From contig NZ_JBCNLP010000001.1 in the NCBI RefSeq assembly GCF_039595395.1, forward strand, positions 3,906,001 to 3,970,000: DNA of 64,000 nt, written 5' to 3'. Positions 52,801 to 61,612 of the stretch are shown in pieces (position 1 is the first letter of the stretch; the number at the start of each line of letters is the position of its first letter). Origin of the DNA: Novosphingobium sp. (GTDB lineage Bacteria > Pseudomonadota > Alphaproteobacteria > Sphingomonadales > Sphingomonadaceae). A program made the position numbers and the translations under genes. The notes under the pieces are model-generated. The model had not been told where the DNA came from. It ran no database searches and saw only the letters and a list, made by a program, of their open reading frames with translations.

Positions 52801-53580
52801 TCAGCCCTGACGCGGCACCAGGTTGACAGCCGAGTACTTGCCTCGGCGGTCCACCTCGATGTCGAACTCCAGGCGATCGCCCTCGTTCAGCTCGCGCATG
52901 CCCGAGCGCTCAACGGCGCTGATGTGCACGAAAGCGTCCGGCTGGCCATCGTCACGCGTGATGAAGCCGAAGCCCTTCATCGCGTTGAAGAACTTGACCG
53001 TGCCCGAAGCCTTGTCGCCCGTCAGCTGACGCTGGGGAGCAGCCGGCTCGCGCTTGGCAACGGCGATGACATCGCCGACTACGACGAGGTCGCTGGCCGA
53101 AATCTTGCCGCCGCGATCGACGAGCGTGAATTCCAGGCCCTGACCTTCAGCCAGACCTTCCAGACCGGCGCGCTCAACCGCGCTGATGTGCACGAACACA
53201 TCTTCGCCGCCATCTTCGCGCTGAATGAAGCCGAAGCCCTTCTGGCCGTTGAAGAACTTGACGACGCCCTTGCCCTGGCCAACGACCTGGGCAGGCATAC
53301 CGCCGCCACCGCCGCCGAAACCACCGCCGCCGCCGCCGCGCGGGCCGCCGAAGCCGCCACCACCGCCGCCGCCACGCGGGCCGCCAAAGCCACCGCGATC
53401 GCCGCCGCCAAAGCCACCACGATCACCGCCGCCGAAGCCGCCGCGATCACCGCCGCCAAAGCCGCCGCGCGGGCCGCCGAAGCCGCCACGGTCGCCGCCC
53501 ATGAAGGGGTCGAAACCCTCCTCGCCAAATCCGTCGCGCTTGTCCCGGCCCCGGCCGCGACGCCCTCTATCAAAACTCAT
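52801..53580 (-). CDS. double cold-shock-domain protein with RGG/Gly-rich N-terminus
   Basis: 259 residues. Residues about 27-95 are a low-complexity stretch built of repeated DRGGFGGG and PRGGFGG units (RGG/FGG type, five clear repeats). Two cold-shock domains follow: about 99-165 (GVVKFFNGQKGFGFIQ, DVFVHISAVERAG) and about 190-255 (GTVKFFNAMKGFGFIT, DAFVHISAVERSG), each with RNP1 and RNP2. Predicted to bind single-stranded nucleic acid. Alphaproteobacterial double-CSD proteins usually lack so long an RGG part. ATG at 53580 chosen because the RGR-rich start follows it directly. Confidence 0.9.
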   Translation of the reverse strand: MSFDRGRRGRGRDKRDGFGEEGFDPFMGGDRGGFGGPRGGFGGGDRGGFGGGDRGGFGGGDRGGFGGPRGGGGGGGFGGPRGGGGGGFGGGGGGMPAQVVGQGKGVVKFFNGQKGFGFIQREDGGEDVFVHISAVERAGLEGLAEGQGLEFTLVDRGGKISASDLVVVGDVIAVAKREPAAPQRQLTGDKASGTVKFFNAMKGFGFITRDDGQPDAFVHISAVERSGMRELNEGDRLEFDIEVDRRGKYSAVNLVPRQG

Positions 53581-53880
53581 ATACCCGAAAGAACCTTCGC
53601 TTCGCCCTGATCGATCGTGCCCGGCGCCTGGACGAAACGCACCGAGCAACAGGGCCAGGCGCCATGCGACAGCACAGTCCTTTCCTCTGCATTTTTCGAC
53701 ATACCCCAAAAATCCGGGCAGCGCGAACAGAATCCGCATTCCTTGTTCAGATTCGTGACAATCGGTTTACAGGCTGCGGTCATCCGCGAGTCGTCGCCAG
53801 CCTTGCGCTTGCCAGCATGAACCTGCGCTGGCATGCCGAGCGGGTTTACGGGCCATCACGCCCGCCCCGAGATAAGGACA

Positions 53881-54318
53881 ATGCCGATGTTTCGCCAGCT
53901 CACCGACACGATTCTCGTCAGCCCGCAGATCGATCTCGACGATCTGGCCGAAGCGGTGAAGCTGGGCGTGAAGCATATCATCAACAACCGCCCCGAAGGC
54001 GAAAGCGACGACCAGACGCCCGGCGCGGTGATCGAACAGGCCGCCAAGGACGCGGGCCTGACCTATGTGGCGATTCCGGTCGGCCATGGCGGCTTCAGCG
54101 AAGGTCAGGTCAACGCCATGGCCGAGACGCTGGCCGGCGCTCAGGGCCCGATTCTGGCCTATTGCCGTTCGGGCACGCGCTCGACGCTGCTCTGGGCACT
54201 GGCCCGCGCCAGCCAGGGCGCCACCGCCGAGGAACTGACCCCCATCGCCAATGCCGCCGGTTACGACATCACCCCGGTGCGCCCGCTGGTCGATATGCTG
54301 AGCGCCAAGGCGAGCTGA
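53881..54318 (+). CDS. TIGR01244-type phosphatase-like protein (Blh family domain)
   Basis: 145 residues. RQLTDTILVSPQIDLDDLAEAVKLGVKHIINNRPEGESDDQ and the active-site loop AYCRSGTRSTLLWALA match the dual-specificity-phosphatase-like domain found in beta-lactamase-hydrolase-like proteins. The Cys-loop Cys and Arg are present. Substrate unknown. ATG at 53881 follows AAGGAC; ATG 53887 is possible. The 300-bp region before it holds the cold-shock gene promoter and nothing else that I can identify. Confidence 0.85.
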   Translation: MPMFRQLTDTILVSPQIDLDDLAEAVKLGVKHIINNRPEGESDDQTPGAVIEQAAKDAGLTYVAIPVGHGGFSEGQVNAMAETLAGAQGPILAYCRSGTRSTLLWALARASQGATAEELTPIANAAGYDITPVRPLVDMLSAKAS

Positions 54319-54342
54319 ACACAGCCCTTTCCGGCACAAAGC

Positions 54343-54373
54343 AAAGCCCGGTCCACAACGGCCGGGCTTTTTG
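54343..54373 (+). terminator. terminator of the phosphatase-like gene
   Basis: Stem AAAGCCCGGTC / GGCCGGGCTTT, loop CACAAC, then T-run; 24 bp after the stop. Confidence 0.88.
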
Positions 54374-54380
54374 CTGTGCG

Positions 54381-54420
54381 GAGTCTTTTGAAAATCCGGC
54401 GGGGGAAGCGGGCTGGTGCG
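54381..54420 (+). repeat. partial copy of the 25794 inverted-repeat element
   Basis: GAGTCTTTTGAAAATCCGGC matches the left arm of the 25794-25895 element with one missing base. The next bases (GGGGGAAGCGGGCTGGT) match its interior read on the other strand. A shortened or rearranged copy. Confidence 0.55.
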
Positions 54421-54437
54421 GCACTGCGCAAGAAAAG

Positions 54438-54464
54438 AGGGCCGGAGCGGCTGGCTCCGGCCCT
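54438..54464 (-). terminator. terminator of amtB
   Basis: 10-bp stem GGGCCGGAGC / GCTCCGGCCC, 5-base loop, followed on the minus strand by TCTTTTCTT. It is 83 bp past the amtB stop. Confidence 0.8.
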
Positions 54465-54546
54465 TTGAGTTTTTGTCCGCAGGAGGAACATCGGGTGGCG
54501 GGACCGGGAAGGAGGATCGAAATCCCTGCCCCGCCGAACTTTAAAC

Positions 54547-55959
54547 TTAGCTGTTGTAGGCGCGTTCACCGTGCTCGGTGATGTCCAGACCTTCGCGCTC
54601 GGCTTCCTCGGTGGGACGCAGGCCGATGGTCTTGTCGATCACGAAGAGCAGCACGGCGGTCACCAGACCCGACCACACCAGCGTGATGCCGACGGCTTCA
54701 GCCTGAGTGATGACCTGGCCCATCGTGTCCCAGGCGCCAGCCTTGGCCACGAAGCCCGTGTAATCGACCCAGCCCTGACCGCCCAGCGCGGGGTTGGCCA
54801 CGATGCCGGTGCCGATGGCGCCGATGATGCCGCCGATGCAGTGCACGCCGAACACGTCGAGCGTATCGTCATACTTGAACTTGTTCTTCACGGTGGTGAC
54901 GAAGAAGAAGCAGATCGGCGAGACGACGAGACCCAGCACGATCGAGGTCATCGGCGCGCCGAAGCCCGAAGCCGGGGTGATGGCGACCAGACCGGCCACA
55001 GCACCCGAGGCAGCGCCCAGCATCGAGGGCTTGCCATGCACGATCTGCTCGACGACCGCCCAGGCGACCGCAGCGGCGCAGGTGGCAAGCATGGTGTTCA
55101 CGAAGGCCACAGCGGCGACACCGTTCGATTCAAGGTTCGAACCGGCGTTGAAGCCGAACCAGCCCACCCACAGCAGCGAGGCGCCGATCATGGTCATGGT
55201 CAGCGAGTGCGGCGGGGTGTTTTCCTTGCCGAAGCCCACGCGCTTGCCCAGCACGAGGCAGCCGACCAGGCCAGCGATACCGGCGTTGATATGCACCACG
55301 GTGCCACCGGCGAAGTCCAGCGCGCCCTTCAGGTACAGGAAGCCGGCGTCATTGGGGCTGGCGTACAGGAAGTCTGGGCCGGCCCAGTACCACACCATAT
55401 GCGCGATGGGGTAATAGGCGAAGGTCGACCACAGCACGGTGAAGATGATCAGCGGCGTGAACTTGATGCGTTCAGCGAAAGAACCGATGAACAGCGCCGG
55501 GGTGATCATGGCGAACGTCATCTGGAAGACGAAATAGGCCAGTTCGGGAATGTAGACGTTGTTCGAGAAGGTGGCGGCATAGGTGCCGCTGGTCACGCCC
55601 TGCATCAGCGCCTTGGAGAAGCCGCCGATAAAGGGCGAGCCGCCGGTGAACACCAGCGAATAGCCATAGGTGGCCCACAGCAGGCCCGTGACCGACACGA
55701 TCATGAAGACCTGCATCAGCACGCTGAGCATGTTCTTGCTGCGCACCAGGCCGCCGTAGAACAGGGCCAGGCCGGGAATGCTCATCATCAGCACGAGCAC
55801 GGAGGACACCAGCATCCAGGTGGTGTCACCCTTGTTCACCATATTGGCCTGCTGGGCCACGGTGGGGGCCTTGATCAAAGCGGCTTGCGCGAAGGCGGCC
55901 CCGGCATAGCCGAGGGAACCGCCCACCGCCGCGACGCCGCACATCATCTTGCGGATCAT
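54547..55959 (-). CDS. amtB: ammonium transporter AmtB
   Basis: 470 residues. Cleavable signal-like N-terminus (MIRKMMCGVAAVGGSLGYAGAAFA), then eleven membrane helices. Family marks: LALFYGGLVRSKNMLSVLMQ, DFAGGTVVHINAGIAGLVG, LLWVGWFGFNAGSNLESNGVAAVAFVNT, and DDTLDVFGVHCIGGIIGAIGTG with the twin pore histidines. Imports ammonium and is blocked by GlnK, encoded just upstream with a 29-bp gap. Confidence 0.95.
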   Translation of the reverse strand: MIRKMMCGVAAVGGSLGYAGAAFAQAALIKAPTVAQQANMVNKGDTTWMLVSSVLVLMMSIPGLALFYGGLVRSKNMLSVLMQVFMIVSVTGLLWATYGYSLVFTGGSPFIGGFSKALMQGVTSGTYAATFSNNVYIPELAYFVFQMTFAMITPALFIGSFAERIKFTPLIIFTVLWSTFAYYPIAHMVWYWAGPDFLYASPNDAGFLYLKGALDFAGGTVVHINAGIAGLVGCLVLGKRVGFGKENTPPHSLTMTMIGASLLWVGWFGFNAGSNLESNGVAAVAFVNTMLATCAAAVAWAVVEQIVHGKPSMLGAASGAVAGLVAITPASGFGAPMTSIVLGLVVSPICFFFVTTVKNKFKYDDTLDVFGVHCIGGIIGAIGTGIVANPALGGQGWVDYTGFVAKAGAWDTMGQVITQAEAVGITLVWSGLVTAVLLFVIDKTIGLRPTEEAEREGLDITEHGERAYNS

Positions 55960-55988
55960 CGTGTTATCCTTCCAAAGTGAAGCGCCGC

Positions 55989-56327
55989 TCACAGCGCGGT
56001 GTCCCCGGTCTCGCCGGTGCGGATGCGGGTGGCCGAGGCCAGATCCAGCACGAAGATCTTGCCGTCACCGATGGCTTCGGTGCTGGCGCTCTGCTGGATG
56101 GTCTCGACAACGCGCGGCGCGAGTTCGTCGCTGGCGGCGATCTCGATCTTCACCTTGGGCAGCATATTCGTGGAATATTCCGCCCCGCGGTAGATTTCGG
56201 TCTGCCCCTTCTGCCGGCCAAACCCCTTCACCTCGGACACGGTCATACCCGCCACACCGAGGGCGCCGAGGGCTTCACGCACCTCGTCGAGCTTGAACGG
56301 CTTGATGATGGCGATGATGAACTTCAT
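55989..56327 (-). CDS. glnK: nitrogen regulatory protein P-II (GlnK)
   Basis: 112 residues, exact family length. KFIIAIIKPFKLDEVREALGALGVAGMTV, T-loop with uridylylation Tyr51 in YRGAEY, KVKIEIA, and GDGKIFVLDLASATRIRTGETG for ATP binding. First gene of glnK-amtB; the trimer binds AmtB when nitrogen is plentiful. Preceded by a sigma-54 promoter. Confidence 0.95.
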   Translation of the reverse strand: MKFIIAIIKPFKLDEVREALGALGVAGMTVSEVKGFGRQKGQTEIYRGAEYSTNMLPKVKIEIAASDELAPRVVETIQQSASTEAIGDGKIFVLDLASATRIRTGETGDTAL

Positions 56328-56375
56328 GCCTATCCCCTAATAGCCAACCGGCGCCATGCCGGATGAACAGGGATA

Positions 56376-56391
56376 AGCACGAGGTGTGCCA
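56376..56391 (-). promoter_or_regulatory. sigma-54 promoter of glnK-amtB
   Basis: On the minus strand TGGCACACCTCGTGCT: GG and GC separated by exactly 10 bases, matching TGGCAC-N5-TTGC(A/T) in all but one position. Expected start of transcription near 56365, about 38 bases before the glnK ATG. Confidence 0.8.
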
Positions 56392-56477
56392 GTTTACGAT
56401 TCGTCAGGATTCACGGGAGTGTCATCGATTCCATTCCTGTCGCGCAGGGATGGTTTGGCGCTCGAATCTTGCGCATC

Positions 56478-56528
56478 TGCCTAAATTTTAGGCAAAGCAG
56501 GGCCAAAACTTTGCCCATGCCTGAGGCA
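56478..56528 (-). promoter_or_regulatory. two NtrC-like enhancer palindromes
   Basis: TGCCTAAATTTTAGGCA (56478-56494, perfect palindrome) and TGCCCATGCCTGAGGCA (56512-56528) share TGC-N11-GCA. Their centres are 34 bp apart and lie about 120 and 155 bp upstream of the predicted start, the usual place for NtrC dimers. Confidence 0.6.
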
Positions 56529-56611
56529 AATGACTTAGGTTGGGCGGGGCCGGAGCCGGGCAGGACTGGTTAAAACGGCCCCTGCCCGGATTTTACGCCC
56601 GGTTTTAAGGC

Positions 56612-58147
56612 TCAGCGCTCCTTGGTGGCGCTGAAGGTCAGTTCGGGGTTGCGTTCCTGCTGATAGGACACATCCCAGGCCGAGCGCGCCAAGAAGACCA
56701 TGCCGCCATCACGATCCTTGGCCAGATTGCTTTTGTTGAACTCGGCGAAGTCGCGCAGCGCGGTGTCCGTGCCCTTCACCCAGCGGGCCGTGTCGAAAGG
56801 CGCGCCTTCCAGCACGGCTTCCACCTTATACTCAGCCTCAAGGCGTGAGATCAGCACGTCGAGCTGGAGCTGGCCGACCACACCCACGATCCACTGCGCG
56901 CCGATCTCGGGATAGAACACCTGAATCACGCCCTCTTCGGAGAGGTCATCCAGCGCCTTGCGAAGCTGCTTGGTCTTGGTGGGGTCCTTCAGCGCCACGC
57001 GACGCAGGATTTCCGGCGCGAAATTGGGCAGGCCGGTGAAGCGCACCTTGTTCGCTTCGGACAAAGTATCGCCCACCCGCAACGTGCCGTGGTTGGGAAT
57101 GCCGATGATATCGCCGGGCTCTGCCGAATCGGCGATCTCGCGGTCCTGCGCGAAGAAGAGGATCGGCGAATGGATGGCGATCGGCTTGCCCAAAGCCGAG
57201 GGCGTCAGCTTCATGCCGCGCTTGAAGGTGCCCGAGACCAGACGCATGAAAGCGATACGGTCGCGGTGCATCGGGTCCATATTGGCCTGCACCTTGAAGA
57301 TGAAGCCGGTCACCTCGCCATTGGTGGGGTCGATGGTGCCCGCCTCGCTGGGCTGGGGGCGCGGCGGCGGCGCGATGCGGGCAATCGCCTCGATCAGCTC
57401 GGCCACGCCGAAATTCTTGAGCGCCGAGCCGAAGAACACCGGCGTCAGATCGCCATGGCGATAGGCTTCCAGATCGAACTCCGGATAGCCCGCCTGCCCC
57501 AGTTCGATCTCCTCGGCAAATTCCTCCGGCACCGGCTCATGATCGACAGTGCCGAGAAATTCGCGCGAATCGCCCTCGGGGCGGCTGATGCGGCCGCTGG
57601 CCAGATCCAGAATGCCCTCGAAAGTGCCGCCCATGCCCACCGGCCACGATTGCGGCGAAACGTCCAGCGCCAGCGCATCGGCCACCTCGTCGAGGATCTC
57701 GAAGACGCTGCGCCCCTCGCGGTCCACCTTGTTGACGAAGGTGATGATCGGCACATTGCGCATGCGACAGACCTCGAACAGCTTGCGGGTCTGCGGCTCG
57801 ATGCCTTTGGCGGCGTCGATCACCATGATCGCCGAATCCACCGCCGTCAGCGTGCGATAGGTGTCTTCCGAGAAATCCTCGTGGCCCGGCGTGTCGAGCA
57901 GGTTGAAGGTGATATGCCCCAGCCCGTCGAAATCCCGCGCGAAGGTCATCACGCTGGAGGTAACCGAAATGCCGCGCTGCTGCTCGATCTTCATCCAGTC
58001 CGAGCGGGCGCGCCGCGCAGCCCCACGCGCCTTCACCTGCCCCGCCAGATGGATCGCGCCGCCGTTAAGCAGCAGCTTTTCGGTCAGCGTGGTCTTGCCC
58101 GCGTCAGGGTGGGAGATGATGGCGAAGGTGCGGCGGCTGGAACTCAT
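56612..58147 (-). CDS. prfC: peptide chain release factor 3
   Basis: GTPase that recycles RF1/RF2 from the ribosome. 511 residues. G1 SHPDAGKTTL, G2 RGISVTSSVM, G3 DTPGHEDF, G4 NKVD, then domain II and the RF3 C-terminal domain (VVGQLQLDVLISRLEAEYKVEAVLEGAP). Single gene. The gap to the nitrogen-control region contains a 9-bp inverted repeat (56556-56564 with 56581-56589), which may help end the transcript. Confidence 0.95.
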   Translation of the reverse strand: MSSSRRTFAIISHPDAGKTTLTEKLLLNGGAIHLAGQVKARGAARRARSDWMKIEQQRGISVTSSVMTFARDFDGLGHITFNLLDTPGHEDFSEDTYRTLTAVDSAIMVIDAAKGIEPQTRKLFEVCRMRNVPIITFVNKVDREGRSVFEILDEVADALALDVSPQSWPVGMGGTFEGILDLASGRISRPEGDSREFLGTVDHEPVPEEFAEEIELGQAGYPEFDLEAYRHGDLTPVFFGSALKNFGVAELIEAIARIAPPPRPQPSEAGTIDPTNGEVTGFIFKVQANMDPMHRDRIAFMRLVSGTFKRGMKLTPSALGKPIAIHSPILFFAQDREIADSAEPGDIIGIPNHGTLRVGDTLSEANKVRFTGLPNFAPEILRRVALKDPTKTKQLRKALDDLSEEGVIQVFYPEIGAQWIVGVVGQLQLDVLISRLEAEYKVEAVLEGAPFDTARWVKGTDTALRDFAEFNKSNLAKDRDGGMVFLARSAWDVSYQQERNPELTFSATKER

Positions 58148-58242
58148 GGAGCGCGCCTCTAGCGGTTGCCGGGCGGCGCGTCCACGGTGAATGGGCCAGA
58201 GAACGAGGGGCGACTATCCCGGCGAGAGACAGCCGCCTTTGC

Positions 58243-59124
58243 TCATGCCGGGCGGACCGTCACATCCAGACGATAAGTGCGCGACTGGCCGGGCTCGATG
58301 GTGACGACGCCGGGCTTCTGCGTGAAATCGCCCGCAAAGCCCAAAGGATCGGCATGGCCCTGCCACGGCTCGATGCAGAGGAAATGCGCGCCCGGCGCCT
58401 GCCACAGCCCCAGCGCCTGCGTATCGGGAAAGCTGACGTCCAGCCACGCGCCACCCTCGGCGCCATAGGACAGCGCATGGCTGTGCGGGTGATCCCAGAT
58501 CACCGCATCCTGCTCGAACAGGTCAGGGGAAAGCGCCAGTTCGCGGCCCTTCACCGGGCTTGCCTGTTTTTCAGGCAACAGCTGGCCGAGCGCCTTGTCG
58601 ACGCGGCGGATATCCTCGGGCTCATCCTTTGCAAAGACGATTCGATGGGCATCCTTGGCCGCCCCGCCCGGCAGCGGCCAGGCGAAGGCCGGGTGATAGC
58701 CGAAGCTGAAGGGCATCGGATGATCGTCCGCATTGGTGATGGTGGCGGCCATATGCAGCGTCTGCCCGCTCAACCGAAACGCCATCGCCAGCTTGAAGGC
58801 GAAGGGATAGACCTTGCGGGTCTCCGCACTGTCGCTCAGGCCGAAGACAGCGACATCCTCCTCCACCACCAGCACATCGAAGGCATTGCGGCGGGCGAAG
58901 CCATGGCGCGGCAGATGATAGGTCTGATCGCCCAGCCGATAGGTGTCGTCCACCAGACCGCCCACAATGGGGAACAGCAGCGGGGCATGGCCCGTCCAGA
59001 AGGCGGGATCGGCATCGGTCATATACTGGGCGCCGGAGGCGTCTTGCAGCGACCACAGTTCCGCGCCGAACGGATTGATCCGGGCCGTCAGAGCGCCCGA
59101 GGTGATCGAAATCAGGTCATCCAT
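58243..59124 (-). CDS. aldose 1-epimerase family protein
   Basis: 293 residues, a galactose mutarotase-like sheet sandwich. FGAELWSLQDASGAQYMTDAD, APLLFPIVGGLVDDTY, LPRHGFARRNAF with the conserved His-Gly-Phe-Ala-Arg, and FSFGYHPAFAWPLPGG with a second His. Interconverts sugar anomers; sugar unknown. ATG at 59124 has AAAGGGGAC upstream; an ATG at 59175 is less likely. Confidence 0.88.
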   Translation of the reverse strand: MDDLISITSGALTARINPFGAELWSLQDASGAQYMTDADPAFWTGHAPLLFPIVGGLVDDTYRLGDQTYHLPRHGFARRNAFDVLVVEEDVAVFGLSDSAETRKVYPFAFKLAMAFRLSGQTLHMAATITNADDHPMPFSFGYHPAFAWPLPGGAAKDAHRIVFAKDEPEDIRRVDKALGQLLPEKQASPVKGRELALSPDLFEQDAVIWDHPHSHALSYGAEGGAWLDVSFPDTQALGLWQAPGAHFLCIEPWQGHADPLGFAGDFTQKPGVVTIEPGQSRTYRLDVTVRPA

Positions 59125-59209
59125 AAACCGTCCCCTTTGCGGCACCAGACTGGAGGCTGGCACCGCAAAGGGCAAGGTCGTAAACGCAAAACTTAATCAC
59201 GACAGGCTG

Positions 59210-61597
59210 TTAGGCGCGCAACACAGCGTCCTGCTTGGCGGCGGCGGCCACCACCTTGTCGGCGATGGCCTTCAGATCGGCATCGGTGAAGCTCTTCTCG
59301 CCGGGCTGGAGGGTGATTTCGATGGCCAGACTCTTCTGTCCCTCGGGCACGCCCTGACCACGGAAGTCATCGAAGACGCGAGCGGCCACGATGGTCGCCT
59401 TGTCGGCCCCGCGCACCGCGCGCAGCACATCGCCCGCCGCGCGGCCCACCGGCACGAGGAAGGCGAAGTCGCGCTTCACCGCCTGAAGCGCGGGCGGTGC
59501 GTAGTTGACGCGGGCAAAACCGGCGGCGCCCTTCTTGGCGGGGATGGCGTCGAGATAGATCTCGGCCACCGCCACCGGCGCATCGATGTCGAAGGCCTTC
59601 AGCGTGGCGGGATGCAGCACGCCGAAACGCGCCAGCACATTCTTGGGCCCAAGGCGCAAGGTGGCCGACTGGCCGGGATGGAATTGAGGACCGGCCTCGC
59701 CCATCAGTTGCAGGCTGTCCACCGGGGCACCGGCCTGCGCCAGCAGCGCCACGGCTTCGGCCTTGGCGTCGAAAGCGTCGAAAGGCTGGGGTTTGCCGGT
59801 GGCCCAGCCGCGCGGGGTCTTTTCGCCCACCAGCACCACGGCGAGCGTCAGCTTTTCATCGCTGCGGCCATCGGCCCCGCGCAGATAACGCCGCCCGATC
59901 TCGAACAGGCGCAGGCCCGAAGCACCGCGCGCCAGATTGCGGCGAGCGGCAGACAGCAGCCCCGGCAGCAGCGAGGGGCGCATGGCCTTGAGATCCTCGC
60001 TGATCGGGTTGGACAGCACCCAGAGATCGCCAGAAGCGAAATGCTCGGCCTCGGGCACGGGCAGGAAGGACCAGGTGACGGCCTCGTTCAGACCGCGCGC
60101 GGCGGCGGCGCGGCGCACGCGGCGCTCCAGCTTCTGGGCCGGGGTGGCGGTGGGGCGGGCGACGCCATCGGCACGGGGGAGAGGCACGCTCTCCACCTTG
60201 TCGATGCCATGGATACGGACGACTTCCTCGACGATGTCGGGCGCGCCATCCACATCGGGGCGCCAGCCGGGCACGGTGACCGACCAGTCATCGGCAGCCA
60301 CGAAGCCCAGAGCGGCCAGAATGCGCTTCTGCTCGTCGCCGGGGATGCTCACGCCGCCCAGCGTTTCGGCCAGCTTCGGATCATAGGCCACAACCTTGGG
60401 CGTGGCAGGCGCCTCGCCCGCGCGCACCACCTGCGAAGCCTCACCACCGCAGATCTCCAGCACCAGACCCGTCAGCAGATCGAGGCCGGTGTCGAGGAAG
60501 GCGGGATCGACGCCACGCTCGAAACGGCTGCGCGCATCCGAGGTGAGGTTCAGCTTGCGGCCCGTGGCGGCGATGCGCTCGGGGTTGAAATAGGCGATTT
60601 CCAGCAGGACGTCGGTGGTGTCGTCCGAGCAGCCCGAATGCTCGCCGCCCATGATGCCGGCGATGTCATGCACGCCAGCATCATCGGCGATCACCGTCAT
60701 CCCGGCGTCGAGCGTGTATTCCTTGCCGTTGAGCGCCAGACAGACCTCACCCTCGACAGCGCGACGCGCCACCACCGGGCCGGAGAGCTTCGCCAGATCA
60801 TAGGCATGCGCCGGGCGGCCATAGGTCAGCATCACCAGATTGGTGATGTCCACCAGCGCCGAGATCGGGCGCTGGCCAGCGCTCTTGAGGCGCTCCTGCA
60901 GCCAGTCCGGGCTGGGGCCGTTCTTCACGCCCTTGATGACGCGACCATAAAAGGCCGGGCAGGCTTCTGCGTCCTGCGTGGCGATTGCCACCGGGCAGGG
61001 ATAGCTGCCAGCGATGCCGGGCGCGGCGATGGGCTTGAGCGTGCCCAGACCAACCGCCGCCAGATCGCGCGCAATGCCATAGACGCCCATGCAATCCGGG
61101 CGGTTGGGGGTGATGGCGATGTCGAACACCGGATCGGCGCCGTGGTACTCGGCGAAAGCGGTGCCCACGGGCGCGTCTTCGGGCAGTTCGATGATGCCGT
61201 CATGGCCCTCGCCCAGCTCCAGCTCGCGCATGGAACACATCATGCCGTTCGATTCGGTGCCGCGCACGGCGGCCACCTTCAGCACCATGCCATTGGCGGG
61301 CACGACAGCGCCGGGCAGGCCCAGCACGCCAACCAGACCGGCCCGCGCATTGGGCGCGCCGCAGACGACCTGCAGGGGGTCGCCCTCGCCGGTGTCGACA
61401 GTCAGCACCTGCAGCTTGTCGGCATTGGGATGCTGCGCGGCGGTGAGGATCTTCGCCACGCGGAAGCCCTTCAGCTTCTGCGCCGGGTCCTCGATACCCT
61501 CAACTTCCAGACCGACGGCGTTCAACCCATCGGAAATCTGCTGGACGCTGGCATCGGTGTCGAGATGGGCCTTGAGCCACGAGAGAGAGAATTTCAT
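59210..61597 (-). CDS. pheT: phenylalanyl-tRNA synthetase beta subunit
   Basis: 795 residues. N-terminal tRNA-binding OB fold (VAKILTAAQHPNADKLQVLTVDTGEG), B3/B4 editing domain, SDARSRFERGVDP, B5 domain, core fold (LSNPISEDLKAMRPSLLPGLL), and C-terminal FDX-ACB domain (FARVNYAPPALQAVKRDFAFLVP). Follows pheS by 15 bp. Together an alpha2-beta2 enzyme. Confidence 0.96.
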   Translation of the reverse strand: MKFSLSWLKAHLDTDASVQQISDGLNAVGLEVEGIEDPAQKLKGFRVAKILTAAQHPNADKLQVLTVDTGEGDPLQVVCGAPNARAGLVGVLGLPGAVVPANGMVLKVAAVRGTESNGMMCSMRELELGEGHDGIIELPEDAPVGTAFAEYHGADPVFDIAITPNRPDCMGVYGIARDLAAVGLGTLKPIAAPGIAGSYPCPVAIATQDAEACPAFYGRVIKGVKNGPSPDWLQERLKSAGQRPISALVDITNLVMLTYGRPAHAYDLAKLSGPVVARRAVEGEVCLALNGKEYTLDAGMTVIADDAGVHDIAGIMGGEHSGCSDDTTDVLLEIAYFNPERIAATGRKLNLTSDARSRFERGVDPAFLDTGLDLLTGLVLEICGGEASQVVRAGEAPATPKVVAYDPKLAETLGGVSIPGDEQKRILAALGFVAADDWSVTVPGWRPDVDGAPDIVEEVVRIHGIDKVESVPLPRADGVARPTATPAQKLERRVRRAAAARGLNEAVTWSFLPVPEAEHFASGDLWVLSNPISEDLKAMRPSLLPGLLSAARRNLARGASGLRLFEIGRRYLRGADGRSDEKLTLAVVLVGEKTPRGWATGKPQPFDAFDAKAEAVALLAQAGAPVDSLQLMGEAGPQFHPGQSATLRLGPKNVLARFGVLHPATLKAFDIDAPVAVAEIYLDAIPAKKGAAGFARVNYAPPALQAVKRDFAFLVPVGRAAGDVLRAVRGADKATIVAARVFDDFRGQGVPEGQKSLAIEITLQPGEKSFTDADLKAIADKVVAAAAKQDAVLRA

Positions 61598-61612
61598 GTG
61601 GTCCAGCCCTTC

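Noticed and set aside
53290..53510. Regular short repeats resembling a CRISPR array
   Set aside because: They are codon-phase repeats coding Gly/Arg/Phe units inside the cold-shock gene; no spacers.
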